Below are positions 37,001 through 45,083 of a DNA stretch of 64,000 nucleotides, piece by piece. Numbering within the stretch: position 1 is the stretch's first letter; every line of letters begins with the position of its first letter. The position numbers were made by a program, and so were the translations under genes. Source of the stretch: an uncultured Aeromonadales bacterium. GTDB lineage: Bacteria > Pseudomonadota > Gammaproteobacteria > Enterobacterales > Succinivibrionaceae. The stretch is from contig CACZLZ010000011.1 of NCBI GenBank assembly GCA_902782145.1, forward strand, positions 1 to 64,000. The letters are read 5' to 3'. The notes beneath the pieces were generated by a model. It was not told the DNA's origin. It was given only the letters and a program-made list of their open reading frames with translations, and did no database searches.

Positions 37001-39274
37001 GCCCTCCGGGGTGCTCCGCCTTTCGGTGATCTCCGGGATCCGCACCGCCGTGACGGCGGTGGAGGCGCAGCCGGGGCAGTTGTATTTCCCCTGGAAGATC
37101 TTCTCCAGATCCGCCTTCTCCCGGATCCCGGTGAGGCGGTCGCACCGGGTGCACAAGGCATAATGCTCCCGGTAGAGCCAGGGCACGTCCCGGGGCTCCC
37201 CCTCTTCCTGCCACATGGCGGCAACCGTGTTCTGGAAATCCTCCATGTCCTTCAGGGGCAGCAGCAGATGGGCCGAGTCGTCATGGGAGAACCAGTCCTG
37301 GTAGAAGCGCCGGTTGTCCCGGCTGACGGCGGCCCTTGCCGAGCCCAGGCTCCCGATGCTGCCGCCCAATGCGTTCATGCCGCAGCTCTGGCAGCACACC
37401 AGGGGCAGTGCCAGGGGATCCTGGCGCCGCCGATCGGCGGCCAGGAGAAGCCGGGGATGGTGGCGATCCAATGTGGCCAGCAGGTTCACCAGGGAGCGGA
37501 TCCACAGCTGGCAGCGGACGTTCAGGAAGGGCTTCAGCTGGTTCCCCGCCTCCCGCACCCGGGCGGCGGACACCATGGCCAGAAGTCCGGTGATCAGCTT
37601 CTCTGCCAGGAGGATCCCCTGCTCTTCCCGGAAAGCTTCGGGGGTGAGACGGGAGGCGGAGGTGGTGGTGGAGGAGGCTGGGGCGGAGGCGGACGGGTCT
37701 CTGGGGGAGACGGCGGATCCGGAGGATGAGGCAGCAGATCCCGGGAGGCTGGCGGAGACGGCGGATCCTGAGCAAGAGGCGGCAGATCCCTGGAAACTGG
37801 AGGAGGCTGGATCCTGGAGATCCGGGGGCAGGGGGACATGATCCCGGACAAAGTTCCTGATATAGCCGGTGTTCCTCTGATACCACTGCCGGGCCAGATC
37901 GTGGACCCGCATGGTGCCATTGAGGCTTCTGATCAGTTCCCGGAAGCCCGTGAGGAAGGGCAGGCACTCTCCCAGCCGGAGGCAGGGTCCGTCGTCCAGC
38001 TCTGAGTCCTCGCTGTTGAAGCCGATGTTCTCCCAGGGGAACCAGGCTTCGGTCACCCAGGCGATGTAGGCGGGCATGGAGTTCTCCGGGGGCGTCTCCT
38101 GGAGGATCTTCTCCATGGGCCACTGGCCCATGACGGGGCCGGCGCCGTATTTTCTGAGGAACTCCTCCGGATCCAGGCGATCCTCGGCGATCACTGAGGT
38201 GGGATCCTGAAGGAAAGAGGCACCGAACACCAGGGAGGCGAACTCTCGGAGTTTCCGGGGATCTTCGCCTGCTGTGGCGGAGGTGCCCACGCAGGCCAGA
38301 TCCTGCCCCAGATCCAGATGCTCCCGGAAGCGCCGGATGAGGCAGCTTAAGTCGGAGCCCTGGGCACCGTCAAAGGTGTGGAGCTCGTCCACTACGAGAT
38401 ACCGGCACATGCCTTTGGTGTCAGCCTGCCAGATCTCCTGGCTTTCCGGCCGGAGGAGCAGGAGATCCAGCATCTTGTAGTTGGTCAAAAGGATATCCGG
38501 GGGATCCTGCTCCATGGTTCCCCGGTGGGTGATGACATGATCCGCTCCCATGTCCTGGAAGCCGTCAAAGTTGCTGTCTCCGGTGTAGTTGCCGGCGGTG
38601 AGCTGGATCCCCGTGGCCTCAAAGATCTCGTGGATGAGGGAGGCCAGGCGCTTTCCCTGGTTCTCCACCAGGGCGTTCATGGGATAGATCAGGAGAGCCT
38701 TGATCCCGTGGTGATCCTGTTTCCGCTCTGCAAGGCAGTACTCCAGGATGGGATAGAGGAAGCACTCGGTCTTGCCGGATCCGGTGCCCGTGGCCACGAT
38801 GGTGGAGCGGGGATGTGCCGGATCAAGGCGCTCAAAGGCCAGGATCTGATGGCGGTGGGGAGTGAACCGGCGGAAGCAGGGAATGGTCCTAAGGTTCTGA
38901 AAGGGCAGGATCCAGCCCTCCGGAGCCGGCCGGAAGGGCAGCATGATCTGGGCCCAGGGTCCTTTGATCATGGAGGCGTCAGGGGCGGACTGAGGAGTGG
39001 GGGCGGGGGAGAGTGCTGGGGTGCCCCCAGAGGTGATTGCGTCGCCAGAGGACGGAGCGTGACTGGAGCCATGATCCGGGAAGGAGCCTGGGAGCCGGGT
39101 GGAGTCAGGATCAGAGTCCGCTCTGGCAAGTGGATCGTTGCCGCTTTTCAGGAAGTCATCCAGGATGGAGGTGCCGTCCTCATGGAGGAAAAAGCGGGAG
39201 GTCACCGGGAAGGTTTCCTTCACATATCTGCGGATGCCTTCCTCAACCTCCTGGGCTGTTGCTGAGGGGATCAT
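31037..39274 (-). CDS. Giant superfamily-2 helicase with DUF1998/MZB-type C-terminal region
   Basis: 2745 residues; a perfect AGGAGG site precedes the ATG. The helicase motifs are TGTGSGKT (about 162-169), VVDELHTFDG (DELH 296-299), ISATPTLEMGIDIGALSTVI and QRLGRGGRRDG (about 1335-1345). A Cys-rich part with several CxxC pairs follows. Near 2000-2180 is a DUF1998/MZB-like region (LLLYDTVPGGSGYLKDL, then CRCRELGQDGCWRCVLHH). DISARM splits these functions between DrmA (helicase) and DrmB (DUF1998); Druantia's DruE combines them in one large chain. Here the methylase and SNF2 neighbours favour a DISARM-like assignment. Several Ser/Gly/Asn/Ala low-complexity inserts (near 515-560, 1500 and 1740-1790) break up the conserved domains. 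Its end is coupled to the UvrD-like gene. Confidence 0.8.
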   Translation of the reverse strand: MIPSATAQEVEEGIRRYVKETFPVTSRFFLHEDGTSILDDFLKSGNDPLARADSDPDSTRLPGSFPDHGSSHAPSSGDAITSGGTPALSPAPTPQSAPDASMIKGPWAQIMLPFRPAPEGWILPFQNLRTIPCFRRFTPHRHQILAFERLDPAHPRSTIVATGTGSGKTECFLYPILEYCLAERKQDHHGIKALLIYPMNALVENQGKRLASLIHEIFEATGIQLTAGNYTGDSNFDGFQDMGADHVITHRGTMEQDPPDILLTNYKMLDLLLLRPESQEIWQADTKGMCRYLVVDELHTFDGAQGSDLSCLIRRFREHLDLGQDLACVGTSATAGEDPRKLREFASLVFGASFLQDPTSVIAEDRLDPEEFLRKYGAGPVMGQWPMEKILQETPPENSMPAYIAWVTEAWFPWENIGFNSEDSELDDGPCLRLGECLPFLTGFRELIRSLNGTMRVHDLARQWYQRNTGYIRNFVRDHVPLPPDLQDPASSSFQGSAASCSGSAVSASLPGSAASSSGSAVSPRDPSASAPASSTTTSASRLTPEAFREEQGILLAEKLITGLLAMVSAARVREAGNQLKPFLNVRCQLWIRSLVNLLATLDRHHPRLLLAADRRRQDPLALPLVCCQSCGMNALGGSIGSLGSARAAVSRDNRRFYQDWFSHDDSAHLLLPLKDMEDFQNTVAAMWQEEGEPRDVPWLYREHYALCTRCDRLTGIREKADLEKIFQGKYNCPGCASTAVTAVRIPEITERRSTPEGSRTRRHDLCPCCGAENSLIIVGARVPTLTSRVADIINGGIFSGDSRMVAFSDSVQDAAMNAGFTGSRNWRHTMSRALLQYVRQKLGNSGRLTLLEAMQKVAGHWEARFKEAHRRDPDREILASADFAASLFPAPLIWRREWRRFKAAALKAGSPKGSQDSAADSNKSGWQSFLQFLREDGLPGKGSGSAAGSAASGSTGTTRSSPISGGNALPEGTLGPGYGGTLGRLVQITRERMSWELLKSFTLDASLPWSLPGREAAAAAPDPMRLAGAVRRAQDLLRNDCGLELTGEGSRKLAGMIQGLIRHMLSQGGVSYRALETACPRLFRALEAHYEKSSSYFLTRSASIFRGSHGRLIPRGLTLSASGARNERRSAEAVLQGKSDTWHTVWLRKFLQSLNDPMIRPDRVDPAGFYRQILMALEEQHLTISVTRQSGEKIWLLDPAGLIITSRLKSLTCPRCRRHYLLPEEAAEALRGLPCPGLLCAGSLEFPEDGELTAHRAADPADSHGRLRRIHATEHTALLSGEQRKTAEESFAGEDQPWSLNLISATPTLEMGIDIGALSTVIMCNVPPTQASYAQRLGRGGRRDGNSLAVTIADGRAHDQYFWSDPESMIAGEIRPPGVFLQAASVLERQFTAFALGIWIREHLADIRKNPGSSFPSRNVLKSLLPHDLSATIQSWTRGDHAANAFPLGFLDWLRSHAADLCCRFRDAMEAGTGIETGAWANAGTATGKGTTTDAGARADSEVRAAPVPGEIASPAGSPARLTALPGGILDQEKLDYLMAYARGDLADGENSLRSRLAASLSQAEDQQLRLKAAIDELDRQIKEVQNIPDLAAEEKEKEKTKLERERTVLHRIRTGERQKNIFSWLTDAGLLPNYAFPEDGVKVNAAVINHNDLDEQDRHDRQQSREDNPPDTFSFARSAHMSLRALAPGMQFFALGHRFTIDRVSLELPGGAKGLAGAGGSASSASSSNAGANINTSNSNSSGPDTSPRSGASANANASASTRAGSNATPGAASGEILEHWRICPDCSHIEREDIPDPLAGKSVSSDHPSGCCPACGCRQYGDLGQRLTLVRIRELYARADGIGDLISDDRDERRREPHTVILLPAWEQEDVITAWKARDPGTTFGMEFLRRIRITEINLGPKGFGGRQLSCAGEELGFQGFTICRHCGAVLRRDAKDEESCHAPFCRKARRATAAGPLAGDAPGSSATRSSSAGSATRNVTGTGIGGAGSSNLTSPAPASAAGNLPDQDPWLRELGIYRQFASEAVRIRLPVSALHEEPGNLLRILFSLKAALRLGLERHFKGDVSHLQITVMNEPCQDSQGEEGERSLCLLLYDTVPGGSGYLKDLTRKVGRDSPCGNMAALFQETYEALISCRCRELGQDGCWRCVLHHSSDLERPHVSRITAERMIRQILGLLSRGMEDLAGESISRHAAHTDSPLEDQFLDRLLREFPDAREDHGAAPAGCRSCWHFTVPADPAMQDRLRREFGRDFRDGFSWRLLTQRHTDGDHASVPDFVLIPEQESLLRTRPDLEMQIFTDGWRFHREIIREDLLKRQSLLNRGSRIWSLTWEDVTGEETAGEGGKHRPGDGPDPAVPEIADLLACRHGSKGSPAEAAQAARAAVLLLNQIGDTGDSVPHDPAGVTACCRELAQADHGMGLLLSWIRDPLGTTDRLRAGALYAAMNGTVCRTGANAPLFRDCPPGLFATMNMGFQRLTNCRTLRLITGLNSKKPIKWNICLLSAEAWPDDRNTQGGNAQGRNAQDGNIQGSSAQAPGAAPEGSTPEAGCNPQLTAPEESAPPLSDALRRQEWHLMLQTANLLQFAGNFWWCPRDAREDPVYSAASVDQERLKRQDQEDESRDDHWDQLLADMEAEPEYYGAISRMSRQIRNCSGIRIPDHPLTDGLAGEAARKAGALEILGEDGGLQWDLADGGAVLLFARENVTIPEEKFRRLARSLEDKGIRLLWDQDPEWFQTLRDLLEDRE

Positions 39275-39360
39275 GGGTATGTCCTCCTGAAATTGCTACT
39301 CTCCGGATTGCCGGCGGGATCTGGTGCCTGCGTGATCCGGAGAATGAACGGCTTAAGGGA

Positions 39361-42300
39361 TCAGTCCCTGCCATCCTGGGCAAAGAACTCCCAGGCCGTC
39401 CGGTAATCCTGCTCCCGGTCCATTCTGAAGAAGGGAGCAACATAGGTGATGGTGCGGAGAACTGGGCCACCGGGCAGGGTGGTGTCCTCCCTGGTCTTCT
39501 CCACGGTTCCTGCACTGAGATCCATCACCTCTTCAAAACCCAGGCCTTCCTGATGCCGGTCCCCGTTCACAGAGTAAGTCACGCTGGGATCCTTCTTCTT
39601 TTTCATGGGGAGACCGATACCCATGGATTTGTTTGAAGTGCAGACGATGCGACCCTTCTGATCGTACCAGGTTTCCTGATCATAGGTTCTCATCACCCGG
39701 AATGTAAGGCGGTAGCACTGGAGCAACTCCTCGAGGGTGAGGCCGAAGGCCTGGGCAGTGAGCACATCGGTTTCCAGAAGAGCCTGGCGCCGTTCCAGAT
39801 CGGTCCTCAAGGCACAACTGCGCTGCCAGTCCGGGGTGAGATCTCGGAAATGATTCTGGTTCAGGGCTGGATGGGTGGAGGACCAGTATTCCTTCTGGAA
39901 CGCAGGGTCAAAGGACTCCAGCCAGAGATCCCGGTACCAGGATGTTAGGCAGTGGAGGCACAACACGCGGGGGATTAGATGCCGTTTAAGATTTTGTGTG
40001 AACTCCGGGAGGGGGATGGACTTTAATAAATCTGGAAGGAGATCCGGCTTGTTCATGGTGCGGATATAAAAGTCCACAATGATGGAAGAGAACAGACCGG
40101 TTGTGAGGAGCAGTTCCGTAGTGTTTCTGAAGGCGATGGATTCAACCTTATGTATGTGAGCTACTCCAGGTAAGAGTATCCCGGATGTCAGTGTGCGTTC
40201 ACCTTCACAGGGAACATACTCTCTGAGACCCAGACGAAACTGACTTGTCACCGGTCTGCTGTTCCAGGGCAGGATGTCCATACGATTGAGATACTCATCC
40301 ATATCCACTGTCGGCTCATACTTGCATCTGGGCAGGTAGTCATCGGGAAGTGAGGTGAGATCCAGTGAGGTCCAGGCTTTGTTACTTGAACATGGATCAT
40401 CTGCGGTTTTGTAGAGAGGATTGCCCACATACAGATGGGGACCGTTGAGGATCAGCAGGTCAGGGGAGTCCGGGAAGAATGTCTGGTTGTTTCTGAAGGC
40501 GCGGATGGTGCCGTTTTTCTGGGCACCGGATTCGTGCCACATACTGGAAATCTTGATCTCAAACTCCCCCAGGCGACTGCAGTCGGCAAAATGCTCCAGG
40601 ATTTCCAGTAGTCCCTTGGCATGGATGCTGGGCAGTATGGGGGCTTCTGGATCGGTGTTGAACAATTCTGTTAATTTTTTTATCGCACTGCCGTCAAGAT
40701 GCAGGAGCCGGTCCGGATGTCCGGCGGTGCTCCATTCTCCTTTGTCATTTTTGATCCCCTCCACCGGTCTTTCCGAGTCTTTGCGGGACAGGTCAATGGT
40801 TTTGGGCAGGAACAGGTTGTTCATGGTGGCAAAGGTGGGCTCCTCCAGTGCCGGACCGTAGATGTTCACCCCAAACTGGGTTTCATTGTGGACGTCAGCA
40901 AAGAGTTTGAATTCATTGGCGAATTGGTAATGACGCCGTATCCTGTGGAGAACTTCAGATCGTAGGGCTGTGGCTTTTGTTTCGGTGTAGGGTGTTTCAG
41001 GATGCAGGATCCCCTGGACACCCTCTGGAGATGCCAGGCGCCATATGTTGGGCAGGAACAGTTTGAAGAGATCGGTTCCTGCTCCCTGGAGTTCGGGATA
41101 AAGAGCCGGATCGTTGAAGAAGTTCTTGCTGCCGGTTGCGGCGGTGTATTCCGCAAGCCAGTGCTTTCGGGCAGCGGGCTTCCGCTGGAAGAGGCTTTTG
41201 CCGTTCAGGAGATCAGCCTTGCCCAGGAGCACATCCTGCATGGCCTTGGCGTTGAACTGGCTGGATCGGACGATGTAGTAGGGCTCTATGTCTCCCAGGA
41301 CGGCAGCCGTCTCAAAGGTCACAGTGGACCAGGGCGGGTTGCCCAGGATCAGATCAAAGCCGGGAGCATGCCCTGGCTCCGGCAGGAAAATATCGGCAAA
41401 ACGCAGCTGCCAGTGGAAGAAATGATGGACGGCGGTGACCTTTCGCACCACCTGCTCCAGGGCGGTGCGGCGGCGCTTTGCCTCCTCCTGCTGTGCCAGG
41501 AACTCCGGATCGGCGTGCTGGAAGGTACCGTCCCGGGCGAACAACTGATCTTCCTCCTTCGGCTCCTCCCGGGCAAAGAGTTCCCCTTCCGCGGCGCTGC
41601 CCAGGAGGCTCAGTTCCGGATCACCGCTGATGCTGTTGCCTGTCCCTGTTCCCGTTCCATCTCCGCTGCTGATACCGTTTCCTTCTCCGGCGATGTCGTT
41701 TCCGTCATTCCCGTCATTTCCGCTGTCTGTGCCGGTGTTCCAGGCTGACTGTCCGTTTTTATCTCCGGCAAGGTTGCCGGTGAGTTTGGCCAGATCTTCC
41801 TCTCCGCTGGATACCAGGGGGCGGATCTCACCCACCTCATGGAACACATAGTCCAAAAACTCCTGGCGGGTGGGCAGGAGATCAGCGTCCTCCACGGGCC
41901 AGAACCAGAGGGCGCACCACAGGTTCATGATGTTCCGGATGTGCTGGAACTCCCCGGTCTGATTGTATTTGCTCCTGGGGTTGTCGGGATCAATTACGAG
42001 TTTGAATGTGTTCTCCCTCTGGGTGTGATCCATGAAGTCCCGGACGGTCTCCTCCGGGTGCATGTAGATGCTGTAGGAGTTCCGGGACTGCTGGCGGACG
42101 TAGCGCAGGGCTTCGGCCAGGGTGTGCCAGTGAGCATCGATCTCCCGGGAGATCATGGCCATTTTCCGGAGCTCATCCGCTGTCAGGGGTGCGTTGAACT
42201 CCTTGCGCCAGAGGGCGATCTTTCTGATCTGATCCGGGGCGATGAACTCCACCTCCTCGCCGCTGTAGCCGGCCATGCCGGGACTGGGCAGCAGGAAGTG

Positions 42301-44991
42301 CCAGATCTCGCCGCTGCCCAGATCCCCGGGTCCCACCTGGCGGGGGTGTGGCCGCTTCTTGCCTTTCAGATCGGCCATGCTCCAGGCCTCCCGGCGGCAG
42401 CCGATGAGGGAGTTGCCGCAGTACAGCTGGCCGTCAAAGGTCGGCACCGTCCGATCTTCCGAGAGGCTGTTGAGCCAGATGGAGATCTCACCCAGTTCTA
42501 CAGCGGTGGGGTTCAGATCCACGCCAAAGAGGCTGCGGTCGGCAATGCGCATCTTCACCTTCTGGAGTTCCCGGGTGAACTCCTGCTGAGTCAGGGCCGG
42601 GGCACCCTCCTCCTGCATGGCGTAGTGCATGTACATCCGGGCCATCTGATCGGAGGCCTCGTTTAGGAAGGCGGCGGAGCCCATAGCCGGCTCCAGGATC
42701 TTCCAGGAGAGGATCCGCTCGGCTTTTTCCCGGGGTGTCTTCAGGGGATCCAGCTGGAGTTTTTCCAGCTCTGCCAAGCTCTCCTTCACCACGCAGCGGG
42801 TGAGAACCTCAGGAGTGTAGTAGGAGGCGGAGGTCTCCCGTCCCCGGCCGGTGAGGCGGTAGATGAAGGATCCCCGGGGATGGCGGCAGATCCGCTCAGC
42901 CCCGCTTTCATCCCGTTTCAGCACCATCTCACTCCGATCGTAGCGGTCCAGCTCCTCCCGGGTGACAAAGCAGGTGCTGTCCAGTTCTCCGGCTTTGCTG
43001 CCCGCCGGGTGCACCTCATACAGATCTTCTTTGGCGAAGAACCCCTGGTAGGACAGGAGGGACTCATATACAGCCCCCAGCTGGTTCACTCCCAGATGGG
43101 CATAGGAGATCCGGCCGGCTCTGCCGTGACGTCTGCCGGAACGGGAATTGCTGGAGGCGCTTCCAGCCAGGCTCATAAGCTTGATCACCTTCTGCATCAC
43201 ATGATTGGGGAAGTTCACCTTCTCCAGGAGCTGCATGTTCCGATCATCAAAAAGCCGGGAGTCCAGGGGGGCTATGGAAAACTTATGGTACTGCTCATGG
43301 AGGGAGGCGTCCTCTTGCCAGGAACTGCTGTCCGTGGAGGCGGGATCAGAGGTGGAGGCTTGATCGGAGTCTGTGCAGGAACCGATGGCGGCTGGATTTT
43401 GTGCTGTGGCGGCGGTTGTTGCTGTGGCTACTGCGGTGGCATCGGAGCCGGAGCTGGCTTCGTAACTGGTGCAGGCTTTGTTTTTGGCATTGGTACTGGA
43501 GGAGCTGTCTCTGTCCGTGGCGGAGATCTCCTTGGCGTCCCCCTTGGATCCCTTGGCGATGAAACTGAAGAGGATCTTCAGGCTGTCATGGAAGAAGGTG
43601 CCGTTCCGATCCTCGTCACTGTACAGGGTGACATCTTCCAGATCACGGAGGCTCTCAAGGGAATAGGAGGTGTCATAGCCGTTGTCTCCCACGGGGAGAT
43701 AGCCCAGCTCAGGGCGGGACTCGGCGAAGAAAAGCAGCAGCAGGCGGTACATGAACCGCAGAAGTTCCCCAGTGAGTTCCTGGGCAAGTTTGTCATCGAG
43801 GAGCACCGACGGATTGGCGGCCTGCAACTGTGCGGCAGCGGCATTGCCCAGCATCTCCACTGACTCGCGCATGGCGTATTTGAGTTCTCCCGAGACTCCC
43901 TGGGCATGGCGGAAGGAGTTTTCGTCCAGCCGGTCCAGGAGGCAGGATCCGTCAGGGGAGAGTGCGGAGGAGCGCTGATCCAGCAGGAGACCAGCGGCCT
44001 TCAGTTCATCTTCCTGCTTCCGGTTGAACAGCATCTTCAGATCAAAGCGCAGAAGGCGGCGCTGGTAGAAACGGCTGCGCTCCATGAGGATCCACTTCCT
44101 GGGGGAGGCCAGGATGACCCACCGGGGGGCGTTTTCCGCGGCGAAGATCTCCTTGTCCAGCAGCTCCCGCCAGGTGATGTTCCTAAAGGCTTTGGAGGAT
44201 CTCCGGCTGGTGGATCGTGAGGATGAGAGAGAGGCGGATGCTGAAGATGAGAATGAGTGGGATGGGGTAGAGGAGGTTGAGGAGGCGGAGGAGTCGGAGG
44301 AGTCGGATGCAGATGCTGAGCCGTCAGATGCAGAGTGGGAAGAATCTGAGCCGGAAGAAACAGATGAAACGGTGGAGAATGAAGCCTTCTCTGAAGGTGT
44401 ATCCTGGGTATGGGCTGACTGATCAGATGAACTGAAAGGGGAAACGCAAGCAAAGAGTTTCTCCATCAGGGCAGTGGGGACAGGCATTTCCAGGGGATCT
44501 GGTTCATCCGGATCAGTTCCTCGTGGGAGAACCGTCTCAGAGGCAAGGAACACCATGAGCCAAGGTCGGCCGTTAAGGAAACTCTGGCAGAGCAGTGGGA
44601 GACGCAGGGGATCGCCGGTCCTGCTTATTGGTTCCCAGAGGAAAGAGCCGAAGGGATCTGTTTCTGGTTTCTGATAGTTCAGGTAGGAGAGAAGAGTCCA
44701 TGCGAGTTCTTTCTCTGCAAGGATCTTCTCTGAGGGCAACCTGATCCTTGAGGTCACCGAGATAGCTCTGATGTATTCCACCGCATGGCCGCGGAGTTTT
44801 TCAGCAACAGTGCGGAACACAGCAACACTGTCACCGCTGCCGGACTGCCTGGCAACCTTCGCCTCCTCACGGGAGGCGGCGGCTTTGGCTGTGTCTTCCT
44901 TTAGGAAATCGGAAAGATCACTTGTGAATACTTCCTCAAGGTAGTGTTGACTGTAGAAGTCGTGTTCGTTGACTATGCTGACAAGGTTCAT
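39361..44991 (-). CDS. Eco57I/PglX-type N6-adenine DNA methyltransferase
   Basis: 1876 residues. Methyltransferase motif I is ILEPAMGSAAFLNEA (near 767), and motif IV is FDLILGNPPWSTV (NPPW near 1215), the N6-adenine type. The SAM-binding motif has Ala in SAAF where Gly is more usual, which should still function. Long flanking regions would hold target recognition and helical spacer domains, as in Eco57I, PglX and DrmMI proteins. Simple-sequence inserts rich in Ser (about 210-275), Ala/Thr/Ser (about 500-550) and Gly/Asp/Asn (about 1080-1120) enlarge it. It follows the AT-rich triplet and precedes the giant helicase by 86 bases. No strong ribosome site is visible before its ATG. It could mark self DNA for the operon's helicases. 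Confidence 0.85.
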   Translation of the reverse strand: MNLVSIVNEHDFYSQHYLEEVFTSDLSDFLKEDTAKAAASREEAKVARQSGSGDSVAVFRTVAEKLRGHAVEYIRAISVTSRIRLPSEKILAEKELAWTLLSYLNYQKPETDPFGSFLWEPISRTGDPLRLPLLCQSFLNGRPWLMVFLASETVLPRGTDPDEPDPLEMPVPTALMEKLFACVSPFSSSDQSAHTQDTPSEKASFSTVSSVSSGSDSSHSASDGSASASDSSDSSASSTSSTPSHSFSSSASASLSSSRSTSRRSSKAFRNITWRELLDKEIFAAENAPRWVILASPRKWILMERSRFYQRRLLRFDLKMLFNRKQEDELKAAGLLLDQRSSALSPDGSCLLDRLDENSFRHAQGVSGELKYAMRESVEMLGNAAAAQLQAANPSVLLDDKLAQELTGELLRFMYRLLLLFFAESRPELGYLPVGDNGYDTSYSLESLRDLEDVTLYSDEDRNGTFFHDSLKILFSFIAKGSKGDAKEISATDRDSSSSTNAKNKACTSYEASSGSDATAVATATTAATAQNPAAIGSCTDSDQASTSDPASTDSSSWQEDASLHEQYHKFSIAPLDSRLFDDRNMQLLEKVNFPNHVMQKVIKLMSLAGSASSNSRSGRRHGRAGRISYAHLGVNQLGAVYESLLSYQGFFAKEDLYEVHPAGSKAGELDSTCFVTREELDRYDRSEMVLKRDESGAERICRHPRGSFIYRLTGRGRETSASYYTPEVLTRCVVKESLAELEKLQLDPLKTPREKAERILSWKILEPAMGSAAFLNEASDQMARMYMHYAMQEEGAPALTQQEFTRELQKVKMRIADRSLFGVDLNPTAVELGEISIWLNSLSEDRTVPTFDGQLYCGNSLIGCRREAWSMADLKGKKRPHPRQVGPGDLGSGEIWHFLLPSPGMAGYSGEEVEFIAPDQIRKIALWRKEFNAPLTADELRKMAMISREIDAHWHTLAEALRYVRQQSRNSYSIYMHPEETVRDFMDHTQRENTFKLVIDPDNPRSKYNQTGEFQHIRNIMNLWCALWFWPVEDADLLPTRQEFLDYVFHEVGEIRPLVSSGEEDLAKLTGNLAGDKNGQSAWNTGTDSGNDGNDGNDIAGEGNGISSGDGTGTGTGNSISGDPELSLLGSAAEGELFAREEPKEEDQLFARDGTFQHADPEFLAQQEEAKRRRTALEQVVRKVTAVHHFFHWQLRFADIFLPEPGHAPGFDLILGNPPWSTVTFETAAVLGDIEPYYIVRSSQFNAKAMQDVLLGKADLLNGKSLFQRKPAARKHWLAEYTAATGSKNFFNDPALYPELQGAGTDLFKLFLPNIWRLASPEGVQGILHPETPYTETKATALRSEVLHRIRRHYQFANEFKLFADVHNETQFGVNIYGPALEEPTFATMNNLFLPKTIDLSRKDSERPVEGIKNDKGEWSTAGHPDRLLHLDGSAIKKLTELFNTDPEAPILPSIHAKGLLEILEHFADCSRLGEFEIKISSMWHESGAQKNGTIRAFRNNQTFFPDSPDLLILNGPHLYVGNPLYKTADDPCSSNKAWTSLDLTSLPDDYLPRCKYEPTVDMDEYLNRMDILPWNSRPVTSQFRLGLREYVPCEGERTLTSGILLPGVAHIHKVESIAFRNTTELLLTTGLFSSIIVDFYIRTMNKPDLLPDLLKSIPLPEFTQNLKRHLIPRVLCLHCLTSWYRDLWLESFDPAFQKEYWSSTHPALNQNHFRDLTPDWQRSCALRTDLERRQALLETDVLTAQAFGLTLEELLQCYRLTFRVMRTYDQETWYDQKGRIVCTSNKSMGIGLPMKKKKDPSVTYSVNGDRHQEGLGFEEVMDLSAGTVEKTREDTTLPGGPVLRTITYVAPFFRMDREQDYRTAWEFFAQDGRD

Positions 44992-45040
44992 TATAAATCG
45001 AAATCAAAATCGAAATGAATGGGCGTCTACTACTAATAAT

Positions 45041-45068
45041 GTATTAAACATAAGTTGAACGTAAACAA
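45041..45068 (-). promoter_or_regulatory. Possible promoter for the methylase gene
   Basis: On the minus strand TTGTTT (45068-45063) and TAATAC (45046-45041) are 16 bases apart, in the AT-rich gap just upstream of the methylase start at 44991. The site would let the older downstream genes be transcribed independently of the inserted AT-rich triplet. AT-rich DNA yields such matches by chance, so this is weak. Confidence 0.25.
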
Positions 45069-45083
45069 TATAGTTAAAGCAAA

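Noticed and set aside
31037-39274. Druantia DruE
   Set aside because: Size and helicase plus DUF1998 layout fit, but the other Druantia genes are absent, and the methylase and SNF2 neighbours point to a DISARM-like set. Kept as an alternative only.
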